A stretch of DNA of 24,702 nt from Anaerolineales bacterium UBA2232 (GCA_002348045.1 DDYO01000116.1:1-24702); one strand, 5' to 3'. Positions 1 to 8,895 are shown, counted from the first letter of the stretch. The notes: generated by a model not told the origin, from the letters alone. Numbers and translations: made by a program.

Positions 1-1291
1 ACTTGACCGCATTGTCCAACAGGTTGGAGACGAGACGAGCTAGCTGAACCGGGTCTCCCAAGATCCGCAAGGGTTCGCCCGGCACGCTTAACATAAACGA
101 CTGGCCCCTCTGTTCGGCCTGGGAGGCGTAAGGCTCACTGGCCTCCCGAACTAGCAGCACAAGGTCCAACACCGAACGCTCCAGAGCAACTGCACCGGTC
201 TCCAGTCGCGAAAGGTCCAAGAGACCGATGGTCAGCCGCTCCAGTCTCTCGACCTGCGACTCTGCCTCGCCGAGGAGCTTGCTCCGCTCGCCCGCCGAAT
301 GGGCCGTCGCTGCAAGCTCAAGGTTAGTGCGCAGGGCAGTAAGAGGAGTATGGAGCTCATGAGCTGCATCTGCTACAAACTGACGTAGCGTTGCTACAAT
401 CTCTTCAAGCCGATCAGCCATTTCGTTGAATGAGGACGCCAGAATGCCGAATTCATCGTCACCGTGTACCCCAGCCCGCGCCGAAAGGTCGCCTGCAGCC
501 ATTCGAGCCGTGACCCCAGCGAGAGCCAGGACGGGGGCGCCAATGCGGCCGCTGATGACCCATCCCACGGCGCCAGCAATCACGACAGCCACTGCACCCG
601 CAATCGCCCAGCCGCGGGCCACGCTCTCGATAATGTCCCGGCCGTAGGCGGGGCCGTCAGAGAGCTCCAGGTAACCCACCAATCTTTGACTGGCGGTCAC
701 GACAGGCCGGCGAACGACCAGCTCCGACCGGCGGTCACCTGAGCCAACCTCCGGGTTCATGCCAAAGCCATACGGGGTGCCGACCACTGCCACATCACGG
801 GCGAACACCACTCGGGACCAAGGGGCGCTACCATCGAAAGCAGCAGAACCCCAGCTCCGAATTGCCACAGCCGCAGGCTCCATGTGTTCACCACCGATGA
901 AGATGAAAGGGGTATACTCCGTCGGTTGATCCTCAGGTCCTCGGGGGCCCTCCCGGTCCGCCAGCATCCCAAAGGTGACATTGACCCTGGTGGGAGTACC
1001 GGAATCCAACCAGACGTTCCCTTCAGCATCCAGCATCCGCACCCGGGTCTGAGACAGGAACGACAGACTCTGAACTTGGAGTTGAAGCATGCGCGTTGTG
1101 GTATCGGCCCTTGTTGGAAGCGCCAAGGCCGTGGCGATCGCGTCGGCATTGGCCGTTAGGTAGTCACGCTCACGTTGTGCATAGTAGTTCAGCAAAGTCG
1201 TGAGCAGCACTGCCCCAAGACACAGGACGGTAAGCAACGCTATTGCCGCGTAGCTGAGCGGCAGACGCCACCGGATCGACCGGGGTATCAT
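1..1291 (-). CDS. Sensor histidine kinase, partial (C-terminus beyond window start)
   Basis: Membrane-bound two-component sensor kinase, expected to autophosphorylate on His and pass the phosphate to the response regulator encoded upstream at 2903-3616. My translation gives 430 residues before the window edge: a membrane helix at about 12-34, an extracytoplasmic sensing region at 40-225, a second helix at 228-247, a HAMP-like linker at 248-300, and a HisKA helix with the H-box FVADAAHELHTPL (His311; the usual Arg of HELRTP is His here). The N-box SNLLDNAVK begins at 422, right at the edge. The G-boxes lie outside the window. The ATG at 1291 has GAGGTG about 6 bases upstream and an in-frame stop only seven codons before it, so the start is well fixed. 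It is the last visible gene of a propeller-regulator-protease-kinase series on one strand. Sensed signal unknown; envelope stress is inferred from the HtrA neighbour. Confidence 0.93.
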   Translation of the reverse strand, partial: MIPRSIRWRLPLSYAAIALLTVLCLGAVLLTTLLNYYAQRERDYLTANADAIATALALPTRADTTTRMLQLQVQSLSFLSQTRVRMLDAEGNVWLDSGTPTRVNVTFGMLADREGPRGPEDQPTEYTPFIFIGGEHMEPAAVAIRSWGSAAFDGSAPWSRVVFARDVAVVGTPYGFGMNPEVGSGDRRSELVVRRPVVTASQRLVGYLELSDGPAYGRDIIESVARGWAIAGAVAVVIAGAVGWVISGRIGAPVLALAGVTARMAAGDLSARAGVHGDDEFGILASSFNEMADRLEEIVATLRQFVADAAHELHTPLTALRTNLELAATAHSAGERSKLLGEAESQVERLERLTIGLLDLSRLETGAVALERSVLDLVLLVREASEPYASQAEQRGQSFMLSVPGEPLRILGDPVQLARLVSNLLDNAVK

Positions 1292-1578
1292 CGAAGCACC
1301 TCGAAAGCATCAAGATCAATCGCACCCGCACCGCTGCTGCCGGCTCTGCGTCAGGCACAGCTGACTTGCTCACCGGGCCAGACGCGGGTCACGCTCCAGC
1401 TGAAGAAACGCCGTTGAGCCCGGCAATTCCGAACCCTTGAGCCTCGGGACTTGCGCGTAATCGAAGCCCATCTTCCCATCGCCGAGCGATCAGCCCAAAG
1501 GTAACGCCCCCGCCTACCGGTGGTGCCAATGGTAGACCTGAGGCAGGACCCTGCTCTTTGAGCCCACCGACGGCAGGT

Positions 1579-2751
1579 CTAGTTGGCGCTGGGCCTCGCA
1601 CCCAAGGTCACCGAGATCTTCTCGACCTTGCCCTGGCGTAAGACATCCATTATGATCGTCTGCCCCACTCGGGTGGACCGAGATAGGTATGCAATGAGAT
1701 CATCCATATCCAGAATCGGTTCGCCGTCAATGGCTATGATCACATCGCCGCCAACCTGGACCTGGGTATTCTCAATCCTGACGCTGCGCTCACTGGGCCG
1801 AAGGCCGGCGCTGGCCGAAGGCCCACCGGCCACAACAGCGATCACCAGCGCCCCACGCTGACCAGCAGGCAAGCCCATGGCTTCAGCCAGATCCGGTGTG
1901 AGGGTGGTACCCGTAAGTCCCAGCCAGGGATGCTCGAACCGTCCTCGTTCGATCAACACAGGAACAACGTTCTTGACGATTGCAGACGGCACTGCAAAGC
2001 CAACTCCCGCCGACGCTCGTACAGGCGAAACGATGGCGGAAGTGACTCCGATCAGGCGCCCTTCGCTATCCACCAACACACCTCCCGAGTTGCCCGGGTT
2101 AATCGAGGCGTCCGTTTGAATCACGTCTGGGATGCTATAGGATACTCCCTCAGTCTCGGGATCCACTGGCAGGCCGCGGCCGGTTGCACTGACGAATCCC
2201 ACCGTCATCGTGTTCTGTAACCCAAAAGGGTTGCCGATGGCTACAACGAGCTGACCCACCTGAACCAGGGACGAGTCAGCCACTGTGACGGGCTTTAGCT
2301 CCTCCGCTGGGCGGCTCACCTTGAGTACCGCCAGATCACTGTCCCGATCAGTACCCACAACCGTCGCGTTCACGGTCGTTCCGTCGTGGAACATGACAGC
2401 GAGCCTCCCGCCATCAGCCACCACGTGATTGTTGGTGACAATGTGGCCGTTCTGATCCCAAACAAAACCAGAGCCGGCTCCGCTGCTCCCTACCCGAATG
2501 CTCACCACCGAAGGGTTCACATTGGCATAGATGGACTGCAGGCTGCCCTCGAGCGCCGCAAGGACAACGGAATCTGTCATCGCAATCGCAACATCCGGCG
2601 GTGCACGCGTCGGCTCCTGCAAGAGTCTGGTCTCAGAAGTTGGGGCCAACGCAGGCACGCTCGATGTTACGGAAGTGCCGGGCACATCACAGCCCAAGAG
2701 CAACGAAGCCAACAGGATCAGAGCAAACATCAGCCCAATGGATCTCTTCAT
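1579..2751 (-). CDS. HtrA/DegP-type serine protease lipoprotein with one PDZ domain
   Basis: Extracytoplasmic trypsin-like protease of the HtrA/DegS/DegP family, which degrades or senses misfolded envelope proteins. The 390-residue product starts with a lipoprotein signal peptide whose lipobox LLLGC puts the lipidated Cys at 21, so it is anchored to the outer face of the membrane. A Ser/Thr/Pro-rich linker follows. The catalytic triad is visible as His109 (TNNHVV), Asp139 (DSDLAVLK) and Ser222 (INPGNSGG). One PDZ domain covers about 290-385. I chose the ATG at 2751 because AAGGAGA sits 7 bases upstream and the signal peptide begins there; an in-frame start at 2808 adds 19 residues that would spoil the signal peptide. 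Gene order regulator-htrA-kinase matches other loci where the protease is a target or modulator of its two-component system, a role inferred here. Confidence 0.93.
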   Translation of the reverse strand: MKRSIGLMFALILLASLLLGCDVPGTSVTSSVPALAPTSETRLLQEPTRAPPDVAIAMTDSVVLAALEGSLQSIYANVNPSVVSIRVGSSGAGSGFVWDQNGHIVTNNHVVADGGRLAVMFHDGTTVNATVVGTDRDSDLAVLKVSRPAEELKPVTVADSSLVQVGQLVVAIGNPFGLQNTMTVGFVSATGRGLPVDPETEGVSYSIPDVIQTDASINPGNSGGVLVDSEGRLIGVTSAIVSPVRASAGVGFAVPSAIVKNVVPVLIERGRFEHPWLGLTGTTLTPDLAEAMGLPAGQRGALVIAVVAGGPSASAGLRPSERSVRIENTQVQVGGDVIIAIDGEPILDMDDLIAYLSRSTRVGQTIIMDVLRQGKVEKISVTLGARPSAN

Positions 2752-2825
2752 CTCTAGTTCTCCTTGCTTGCTCCCAGCCGGTCCTCGTTCAGGGTCTAGT
2801 CCCGACATGGGAAGTCGTTGAAGCT

Positions 2826-2834
2826 AGTTTAGCA
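2826..2834 (-). promoter_or_regulatory. Possible extended -10 element before the htrA-like gene
   Basis: On the minus strand the spacer between the response regulator and the protease contains TGCTAAACT, which fits an extended -10 (TGn plus TAAACT). I see no good -35. A separate stress-induced promoter for the protease is possible but weakly supported. Confidence 0.25.
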
Positions 2835-2902
2835 TGGGGAGGTTGCAGTCAGACTCCTGTCCTGTTACGGTCTCGTAATCGGCGCTGAGGTAGGTCAGCG
2901 CA

Positions 2903-3616
2903 TTATCCCGCCAAGCGATAGCCGACACCGGGAACGGTCAGAATCAGCCTCGGACGGCTGGGATCCGCCTCGATCTTTTCGCGCAGGCGCCTGATGTGTA
3001 CGTTCACCAAGCGCTCGCTGTCCACATCAGCGTCATAACCCCACACACCATCAATAATCTGCGCGCGACTTAGCGCTTGGCCAGGATGGCGCGCCATATG
3101 GATCAACAGCCGCAGCTCGGTCGGAGTCAGGCTCAGATGATCATCGCCCCGCCATACCTGGAGCCGTCGCGTATCGATCACCACATCACCCGCGTAGAGC
3201 AGATCGGCCCCGGCCGCCGACAACTCCCCGTACGCACGCCGCAACAGCGCCCGTACCCGGGAAACCAGCTCCCGCAAGCTGTACGGCTTGGTCAGATAGT
3301 CATCGGCCCCCATTTCCAGCCCGAGGACCTTGTCCATCTCATCGCGACGCACCGTGAGCATCAGGATGGGCTGCCGCAATCCCAGCTGGCGCATCTGCCG
3401 GCAAAAGTCAAACCCCGAGCCATCGGGCAAGCGAATGTCAAGGATGATCAGGTGCGGGCTATGCTCCCGTGCATAGAGCACCCCCTCAGTGCCTGAGGCC
3501 TTCCAGGTGGTAAAGTAGTCCTCGCGTTCCAAGCCGTGCTGGAGGCTCTTTGCCACGGCAGCATCATCCTCGATGATCAGAATCCTGTTGTTTGGCGGCC
3601 CTGCGGGCTTGGTCAT
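2903..3616 (-). CDS. OmpR/PhoB-family response regulator
   Basis: DNA-binding response regulator, partner of the histidine kinase two genes downstream. The 237-residue product has a receiver domain (about 10-125) with the acidic pair at 17-18 (IEDD), the phosphoacceptor Asp60 in IILDIRLPDG, Thr88 and the conserved Lys110 in LTKPYSLREL. A C-terminal winged-helix domain (about 140-235) shows SLTPTELRLL, the recognition-helix region LVNVHIRRLREKIE and the closing GVGYRL. The ATG at 3616 overlaps the stop of the propeller gene as ATGA, the classic arrangement for translational coupling; an in-frame ATG at 3640 would add eight residues and overlap by 28 bases. No strong ribosome site precedes either start, which also fits coupling. 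It probably controls its own operon, including the HtrA-like protease. Confidence 0.93.
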   Translation of the reverse strand: MTKPAGPPNNRILIIEDDAAVAKSLQHGLEREDYFTTWKASGTEGVLYAREHSPHLIILDIRLPDGSGFDFCRQMRQLGLRQPILMLTVRRDEMDKVLGLEMGADDYLTKPYSLRELVSRVRALLRRAYGELSAAGADLLYAGDVVIDTRRLQVWRGDDHLSLTPTELRLLIHMARHPGQALSRAQIIDGVWGYDADVDSERLVNVHIRRLREKIEADPSRPRLILTVPGVGYRLAG

Positions 3617-5682
3617 GGTCGCGCCGTCAGAGTGGGCCATGGCGTCACCATGACCGACGGGGTCGGGGCAGGCGGCGGCGACAGCTCCACATCCTGGACA
3701 ACATGGACGCTTCCCGTCTGGGCATCCCCCACATAGATCCTGTTCCGCGTGCTATCCACCGCCACGGTATACCGATAGAGGTGAGTTGACGCAGATGGAA
3801 GGGTCAAGCGGGCAACGGTTCCCAGTCCCCGGCTGTCCAGGACCAGCAGCTCCGGTTTGGTCTCATCGGCCAGGCCCACGGTTGGGGACAAGCAGATGAA
3901 AAGGTGGGAGGTGGTCGGATTGTGAGCCAGCGCAACGGGATAGTTAGGCAGTGTCACCGAGACCGTTTCACCAGACCCCCCCAGATCATCAACAAACAGG
4001 CGGTGAGTGTTCATGCGCGAGGCCACCGAGTACAGGCTCTGGCCCCTCTCATCCAAAGCAATTGCCGTCGTGTTGAAACCTCCTAGTTGTTTGTCCAGAC
4101 GCTGACCGGTTGCCAGGTCCAGCACATAGATGAGCAATCCGCTGTTGGAACCGGGAACGCCGTTGGACGCCACTGCGTAGACCAGCCCTTTCGAACCATC
4201 GACTTGAACGGACACCGGCTGCACCGGCCGTTTGTCAAAGACCGACAGGATCGGTATGGTCTGTATCTTTATCAGGCCCTCAGCGTCAAAAACGGCGTCA
4301 CTAGCAATCAACCGCCCATTCTCGGGCGCAACAACAAGTGCCTGGGGCATCGTGCCAACCGACGTGCGGCCGATGATACGTCCATCGTTCGTGGCAAGCA
4401 CGGCCAGATCGCCACTGACGTGGTTGAGCACAAAGAGCCGCTCTCCATCATCGCTGAGTGCCAGCTCCGCCGGATGGACCCCGACTGCCAGCTCGCGAAT
4501 CGTATCGTCAGACAGGATCAGTGCCGCGTTGCCCCCAGGCAGTGCCACGTACAACCTGTCTGAGGGTTCATCCACGGCCATGCCCCCCGGCGAATGGCAG
4601 ACAGGGACAGCCCCCACCAGCCTCGTGGTCTCAGCATCCACCACGGCAACGCTATCCGCGTCAGGACAGGCAACGTACACTTCCCGGTCCAGCCCAGCAG
4701 CAACCGACCCCGGTCGCAGGCCAACCGTCACTGTGGCCAGCGTCTGCAGGCTATCCGCATCGATCACGGAGAGATCGTTGGTGAAGGAATTGGCCACATA
4801 GATACGGCCCTTTATGCGATCCAGAGCAATGCCCCGCGGGTCTCCGCCGATACGAACCCGGCCGAGTTCTTGCTGGCCAAGAGCATCGAAGGCCACCAAG
4901 TCATGAGTGTTCGCTTGGGAGTCATACGCGGCGCAAAAGAACCGCCCTGTTGCAGGATCCGCTCCCAGTGTGACATAGACGCCAACCTGCACGGTGCCGA
5001 TAACAACGAGGCGCTCAAGGTCCACGATTTGGACGGCATCGTAAACCGACGCGTAGAGGAGCTGGCGCTCCGGGTTGACCGCCAGAGCGAGGATTCCGAC
5101 TGAACCTGGCACAGTAAGCGTCGTGATCCTGTCGCCAGAACTAGCGTCGTGTACCATCAGCTCATTAGAACCACGCCCCCCCACATACACCCGCCCGTTG
5201 GCCAACGCGACACAGGCGGGGTCCTTAGCGGTCTCCACGGTCTTGATGACCCGATCACCCCAAACAATGGATAGGGAATGATCCCCCTCGTTCACCACAT
5301 AGACTAACCCTGACCGGTCATCGGCCACCAGGGCAACTGGCGCGTCGCCTACGGGGACCACTGCCACGACCATCCTCGCTTCAATAACCGACAGGTTGTC
5401 GGTCCCCCGATTCGCCACATATGCCCGGCGACCCAGAACGGCAACGGCCACAGGATCATGTCCGACAGGGTGCGCTGGCCCGAGGGCTATCTCGCGGATG
5501 AAACGTATCTCCGGTACCACTGGAGAGGGCAAAGCTGGGGACGAGGGCGTCGCCGGCGGCAACGCAGCAGTGGGCGAGACAACGGGAGTGATCGGAGCGG
5601 TGGGCGTCGTGGCGGAAGTGCAGGCGCCAACAGCGAGCGCCACAATGAGGATCACCAAGACCCAAGAGCGCCTATTGATCAT
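3613..5682 (-). CDS. YVTN-type beta-propeller lipoprotein
   Basis: Surface or periplasmic lipoprotein built almost wholly of beta-propeller blades. From the ATG at 5682 it has 689 residues: a signal peptide with lipobox AVGAC (Cys21), a Thr/Pro-rich linker to about residue 55, then some ten or more repeats of about 42 residues carrying the family signature (for example RRAYVANRGTDNLSVI, LVYVVNEGDHSLSIV, RIYVANSFTNDLSVI, EVYVACPDADSVAVV), and a Pro/Thr-rich tail. A GTG at 5691 could add three residues; neither start has a clear ribosome site. No catalytic residues are recognisable. Such propellers usually bind proteins or ligands. Being first in an operon with a two-component system and an HtrA protease, and overlapping the regulator gene by four bases, it may be an accessory sensor or a client of that system; this is inference. 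Confidence 0.85.
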   Translation of the reverse strand: MINRRSWVLVILIVALAVGACTSATTPTAPITPVVSPTAALPPATPSSPALPSPVVPEIRFIREIALGPAHPVGHDPVAVAVLGRRAYVANRGTDNLSVIEARMVVAVVPVGDAPVALVADDRSGLVYVVNEGDHSLSIVWGDRVIKTVETAKDPACVALANGRVYVGGRGSNELMVHDASSGDRITTLTVPGSVGILALAVNPERQLLYASVYDAVQIVDLERLVVIGTVQVGVYVTLGADPATGRFFCAAYDSQANTHDLVAFDALGQQELGRVRIGGDPRGIALDRIKGRIYVANSFTNDLSVIDADSLQTLATVTVGLRPGSVAAGLDREVYVACPDADSVAVVDAETTRLVGAVPVCHSPGGMAVDEPSDRLYVALPGGNAALILSDDTIRELAVGVHPAELALSDDGERLFVLNHVSGDLAVLATNDGRIIGRTSVGTMPQALVVAPENGRLIASDAVFDAEGLIKIQTIPILSVFDKRPVQPVSVQVDGSKGLVYAVASNGVPGSNSGLLIYVLDLATGQRLDKQLGGFNTTAIALDERGQSLYSVASRMNTHRLFVDDLGGSGETVSVTLPNYPVALAHNPTTSHLFICLSPTVGLADETKPELLVLDSRGLGTVARLTLPSASTHLYRYTVAVDSTRNRIYVGDAQTGSVHVVQDVELSPPPAPTPSVMVTPWPTLTARP

Positions 5683-5833
5683 AATCCACACAATGTCTTT
5701 GCCATACCTGAAGCATGTCGCTACCTACCAGTACAACGCCCGACCGGGCGGCCAGGTTCCCCTGGCACCCGACCGCGAACCGACTGGTTGGCCTAGGCCG
5801 ACTCACCGACGATCGGCTCTCCACGCCTGGATG

Positions 5834-5871
5834 ATTATACCCTCGAGAGGGGCAGGCGGTATAACGGTCAA
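5834..5871 (-). promoter_or_regulatory. Candidate promoter of the propeller-regulator-protease-kinase operon
   Basis: On the minus strand there is a perfect -10 TATAAT (5839-5834) and, further upstream, a -35-like TTGACC (5871-5866). The spacer is 26 bases, too long for an ordinary sigma70 promoter, so the -10 may work with an activator, perhaps the operon's own response regulator. The leader to the first gene would be about 145 bases and includes a small hairpin GCCAGG-TTCC-CCTGGC at 5751-5766. Confidence 0.35.
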
Positions 5872-5950
5872 TACTCACCAGCGACGCGGAGAGACTCGCG
5901 TCCTTCACTGACCGGCATTAATGGATGCCCTCGCCATAACGGCAAAGAAA

Positions 5951-5978
5951 ACAGCCCTGCTCGCATGAGCAGGGCTGT
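5951..5978 (-). terminator. Intrinsic terminator after secF
   Basis: A perfect 12-base-pair stem (ACAGCCCTGCTC / GAGCAGGGCTGT) with a 4-base loop begins 8 bases beyond the secF stop. On the minus strand it is followed by TTTCTTT, giving a standard rho-independent terminator. It separates the secDF unit from the propeller operon. Confidence 0.9.
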
Positions 5979-5985
5979 TTCTACC

Positions 5986-6915
5986 CTACGCGGTCTTGGG
6001 CGACCGAGCAAACAGCCGCCGAAGCTCGCCTTTTTCCCACACCACCAACAACGGTACGGCCAGAAAGATCGACGAATAAGTGCCACTGACCAACCCGATC
6101 AGCAGCGTAGCAATGAACTTTTGGATCGTCGCCCCGCCAAAGAACAGGATAGCTACAAGTATGAAAATGGCATTCAGCTGAGTGGCCAGCGACCGGTGCA
6201 GGGTCTCCAGCAGGCTACGGTTGACCACGACCTCGTAAGGCTCACCGCGGCGCTTGGGAATGTTCTCGCGAATTCGGTCAAAGACCACGATGGTATCCTG
6301 TACCGAGTAGCCAATCACCGTTAGCATGGCCGTGATGAACAGCGAATCAATTTCCCAGCCCAGTACCAGACCAAGGATCGCATACACGCCAGCCGTAATC
6401 AAGGCCGTATTGATGGGTGACGCACTGGCACAGATACCATACCGTAGGGCGTGAGGGACCTTGCGCCAGGCAAAGACAATAAAGCCCATGATCACCAGCG
6501 CTGAAGCAAGGGTGGCGATCGTAGCACTGCGGGTGACTTCACGCCCAACCGACGGCCCTACCTGATCGAACCTCAGCTCCACCGCCGGGCCAAAACGTGC
6601 TACTAGCTCGGCGACGATGGCGGACTTCTCCGACTGCTCCATCTCCTTGGCGCGGATGAGGACCGTGCTGGCATCGGACGTCGTCTGCACGGTCGTATCG
6701 CCAAAGCCACGGTCGGCGTACACATCGCGAACATCACCAACTGGCACGTCATGATCAAACTTGAGCTCCAGCAGCGAACCGCCCGTAAAATCAATGCCCA
6801 GACGGAGTGGGCTGCCGTAGCGTACCCATGAGATGCCCATGGCGATGAGACCCACAAGAATGATCGCCGCCGAGATCGCAAAGTACAAATATCTCTTGCC
6901 GACTATATCCGTCAT
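5986..6915 (-). CDS. secF: Protein translocase subunit SecF
   Basis: Integral membrane subunit of the SecDF complex, which uses the proton gradient to help pull exported proteins out of the SecYEG channel. The 309-residue product shows the SecF pattern: a first helix at about 10-29, the periplasmic motif GIDFTGGSLLELKF, then five further helices, with the conserved helix-4 region GYSVQDTIVVFDRIRENI. Its length is normal for a free-standing SecF. The ATG at 6915 has GGGGAGG five bases upstream. It lies 41 bases after secD on the same strand, so the two are cotranscribed, and a strong terminator follows. Confidence 0.97.
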   Translation of the reverse strand: MTDIVGKRYLYFAISAAIILVGLIAMGISWVRYGSPLRLGIDFTGGSLLELKFDHDVPVGDVRDVYADRGFGDTTVQTTSDASTVLIRAKEMEQSEKSAIVAELVARFGPAVELRFDQVGPSVGREVTRSATIATLASALVIMGFIVFAWRKVPHALRYGICASASPINTALITAGVYAILGLVLGWEIDSLFITAMLTVIGYSVQDTIVVFDRIRENIPKRRGEPYEVVVNRSLLETLHRSLATQLNAIFILVAILFFGGATIQKFIATLLIGLVSGTYSSIFLAVPLLVVWEKGELRRLFARSPKTA

Positions 6916-6956
6916 GCATCCTCCCCAAGCCAGACCCGAGTCTGGGCTTGTCTATG

Positions 6957-8402
6957 CTAGAGACCGATTAACCAGCGGCTGTCGCGCAGCCTTTCACCAA
7001 CGAAAGAGTACAACACCCTGATAAAAGTGCGCGTGACCGTGATGGCCGTGAACATGCTAATAAGCACGCCGATGAACAAGGTCACCGCAAAGCCCTTGAC
7101 AATGCTCGCCCCAAAATTAGAACCGAACCAGTACAGGATTCCGCATGTGATGAACGTGGACAAGTTCGAGTCACGGATGGACGTCCAGGCCCGGTCAAAG
7201 CCAGCCTGAATGGCCGAGCTGAACCGTTTGCCCTGTCGCAATTCTTCCTTCATGCGCTCAAAAATCAGGATGTTCGCATCCACCGCGGTGCCGACTGAGA
7301 AGAGGAAACCAGCCATGCCCGGAAGGGTAAGGGTGACCGGGATGAGCTTGAACAGGGCAAAGGTGATCAGGGCATAGATCAGCAACGCCAGGTCAGCCAC
7401 AACACCGTGCAGCCGGTAGTAGACCAGCATAAAGACCAGGACCACAAAGACGCCGATAATCCCAACGCGCGTGCTGCTAGCTACCGACTCCTGTCCGAGG
7501 GTCGGTCCGACGCTTCTGCTCTCGATGACCTTGAGCGGCACGGGCAACGCGCCGTAGCGCAGCTGAATCACAATACTGCGCGCTTCCTCGAGCTTGAACT
7601 CGCCGGTGATTCGCCCGCTGCCATCGGGAATCGCGGACTCGATGCGGGGGCAGGAGATGACCTCACCATCCATGACTATGGCCAGATAAGTCCCAATGTT
7701 GGCCCGGGTGTGGTCGGCAAAGATCTGGGCGCCTTCGGCGGTCAGCTCAAAGTTGATCTGTGGTCGGCTATACTCATCCTGGCCAACCAGGGCAGTCTTC
7801 AAATGGCGTCCGGTGATAATCGTCTGAAAGATGCGCGGCGCCGGTGTTGGCGATGCTTCCGGTGTGGGCGTCACTTGATCGCTGGAAGCGACTTCCGGAG
7901 TTGCCTCCGGGGAGGCAGTCGGCTCAAGCGTCGGTGTCACCAGGCCCACCACTCCGGTCTCACGAAAGCTAGTGCGGACCTCCGTGCCCGGCGCCAAGAA
8001 AATGGTTCCCGCATCCACGAATTCCAGCAAACCAGTCTCGCGCAGGGTCGCAATGGCTAGCTCTGGGTCCTTGATGCCAGGCAACTCCACCACGATCCGA
8101 TTGGCGCCCGCAAGCTGCACCAGAGGCTCAGCAACGCCCAGGGCATTAACCCGGTTCTCCACCACTGCACCGGCTGCCTGCATGGAATCTGCTTCCAGCT
8201 GAGTTCCCGGGGGCAGGTCGGCCTCCAGGACCACCTGCATGCCTCCCTGCAAGTCCAGGCCCGTATGCACACGGATATCGCGGCTAATGTTAAAAGGCCC
8301 GAACTGAATGCGCAGACCGGGGTTGTCCGGCCAAACGGTCCACGCCGCAATACCCACGAGCAGGATGATGATCATCAGCAGAGACAGGTCGCGTTGCTGC
8401 AT
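6957..8402 (-). CDS. secD: Protein translocase subunit SecD
   Basis: SecD half of the SecDF translocation motor. The 481-residue protein has an N-terminal helix (about 8-26), the D1 motif GLDLQGGMQVVLEAD, a periplasmic P1 region holding a Thr/Pro/Glu-rich insert at about 160-190, and six helices in total, with GTAVDANILIFERMKEELR as the SecD signature. The short P1 is usual outside Proteobacteria. I chose the ATG at 8402, preceded by GGAGGAAG at 5 bases; the frame stays open to a TTG at 8471, but that extension has no ribosome site. Transcription should start near 8485 from the consensus promoter at 8492-8520, and the leader carries a hairpin at 8440-8462. Confidence 0.96.
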   Translation of the reverse strand: MQQRDLSLLMIIILLVGIAAWTVWPDNPGLRIQFGPFNISRDIRVHTGLDLQGGMQVVLEADLPPGTQLEADSMQAAGAVVENRVNALGVAEPLVQLAGANRIVVELPGIKDPELAIATLRETGLLEFVDAGTIFLAPGTEVRTSFRETGVVGLVTPTLEPTASPEATPEVASSDQVTPTPEASPTPAPRIFQTIITGRHLKTALVGQDEYSRPQINFELTAEGAQIFADHTRANIGTYLAIVMDGEVISCPRIESAIPDGSGRITGEFKLEEARSIVIQLRYGALPVPLKVIESRSVGPTLGQESVASSTRVGIIGVFVVLVFMLVYYRLHGVVADLALLIYALITFALFKLIPVTLTLPGMAGFLFSVGTAVDANILIFERMKEELRQGKRFSSAIQAGFDRAWTSIRDSNLSTFITCGILYWFGSNFGASIVKGFAVTLFIGVLISMFTAITVTRTFIRVLYSFVGERLRDSRWLIGL

Positions 8403-8439
8403 TCGCTCTTCCTCCAGCGCCCATGCCAAACAAATGACA

Positions 8440-8462
8440 GCCACACCCGGCAGGGGTGTGGC
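8440..8462 (-). promoter_or_regulatory. Hairpin in the secD mRNA leader
   Basis: A perfect 9-base-pair stem (GCCACACCC / GGGTGTGGC) with a 5-base loop lies in the predicted secD leader, about 37 bases before the start codon. On the minus strand it is followed by a T-rich but interrupted stretch (TGTCATTTGTTTGG). It may be a weak attenuator or an mRNA-stabilising structure. Confidence 0.5.
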
Positions 8463-8491
8463 CGGCGCCAAGATCGGTTATACGTTTGGCG

Positions 8492-8520
8492 ATTATAGGA
8501 GATACCTAGACGCCTGTCAA
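8492..8520 (-). promoter_or_regulatory. Consensus sigma70-type promoter of secDF
   Basis: Minus strand TTGACA (8520-8515), 17-base spacer, TATAAT (8497-8492): both hexamers and the spacing match the consensus exactly. It overlaps the last codons of the small P-loop NTPase gene and predicts a start near 8485, about 83 bases before secD. Confidence 0.85.
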
Positions 8521-8880
8521 ATGATTCGTGCTCTTGTGCTCCTGCCAAGCCGATAAGAACCCGGCTGCCTTCTCCAGAACCTGCTCGACGCTCAGTTCAT
8601 CGGTCATCAGGTAGAGGTCGGCGTGGTCCCGCGCATGGGCCAATCGGCACCGCTGATCCGCGAGGAAACTCGCAAAAGGGAGGCGCCGCCCGCGCCGCTG
8701 CACCACCTCGTCACTGGCGTCGAGGAAGATCAGTACGTCCGGTCGTGAGATGACCTGCCACATTCGTGGAACCCCGGAATGCTCCTGTCGACACTCCCGA
8801 ACCTCGTAGCCGAGCCGCCTCAGTCCCTGCGCCAATGTCGTCTTGCCGCTTCCGCAGACGCCCACCAAGACGACGCGCAT
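8506..8880 (-). CDS. Small P-loop NTPase / kinase-like protein
   Basis: A 124-residue cytoplasmic protein with an N-terminal Walker A motif GVCGSGKTT at 7-15 directly after the first beta strand (MRVVLV), and a probable Walker B-type strand VLIFLDAS at about 49-56. The fold resembles small nucleotide or metabolite kinases such as the shikimate/adenylate kinase class, but it is shorter and I see no lid or substrate motif that names the substrate. Start at 8880 has GGGGGAAGG a few bases upstream. It follows the PP2C phosphatase by only 15 bases, so the two are surely cotranscribed and perhaps functionally linked. The secDF promoter lies in its 3' end. Confidence 0.8.
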   Translation of the reverse strand: MRVVLVGVCGSGKTTLAQGLRRLGYEVRECRQEHSGVPRMWQVISRPDVLIFLDASDEVVQRRGRRLPFASFLADQRCRLAHARDHADLYLMTDELSVEQVLEKAAGFLSAWQEHKSTNHLTGV

Positions 8881-8895
8881 GCCTTCCCCCTGTGA

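Noticed and set aside
1292..1578. Possible small gene between the kinase and the protease
   Set aside because: The only frame (1389-1601, minus) has no ribosome site or motif and overlaps the protease end; I see nothing else in this spacer.
2752..2808. Longer start for the HtrA-like protease
   Set aside because: It would put 19 hydrophilic residues before the lipoprotein signal peptide, while the ATG at 2751 has a good ribosome site.
8403..8471. Longer secD start at a TTG
   Set aside because: It lacks a ribosome site and covers the leader hairpin; the ATG at 8402 has GGAGGAAG and fits the family N-terminus.
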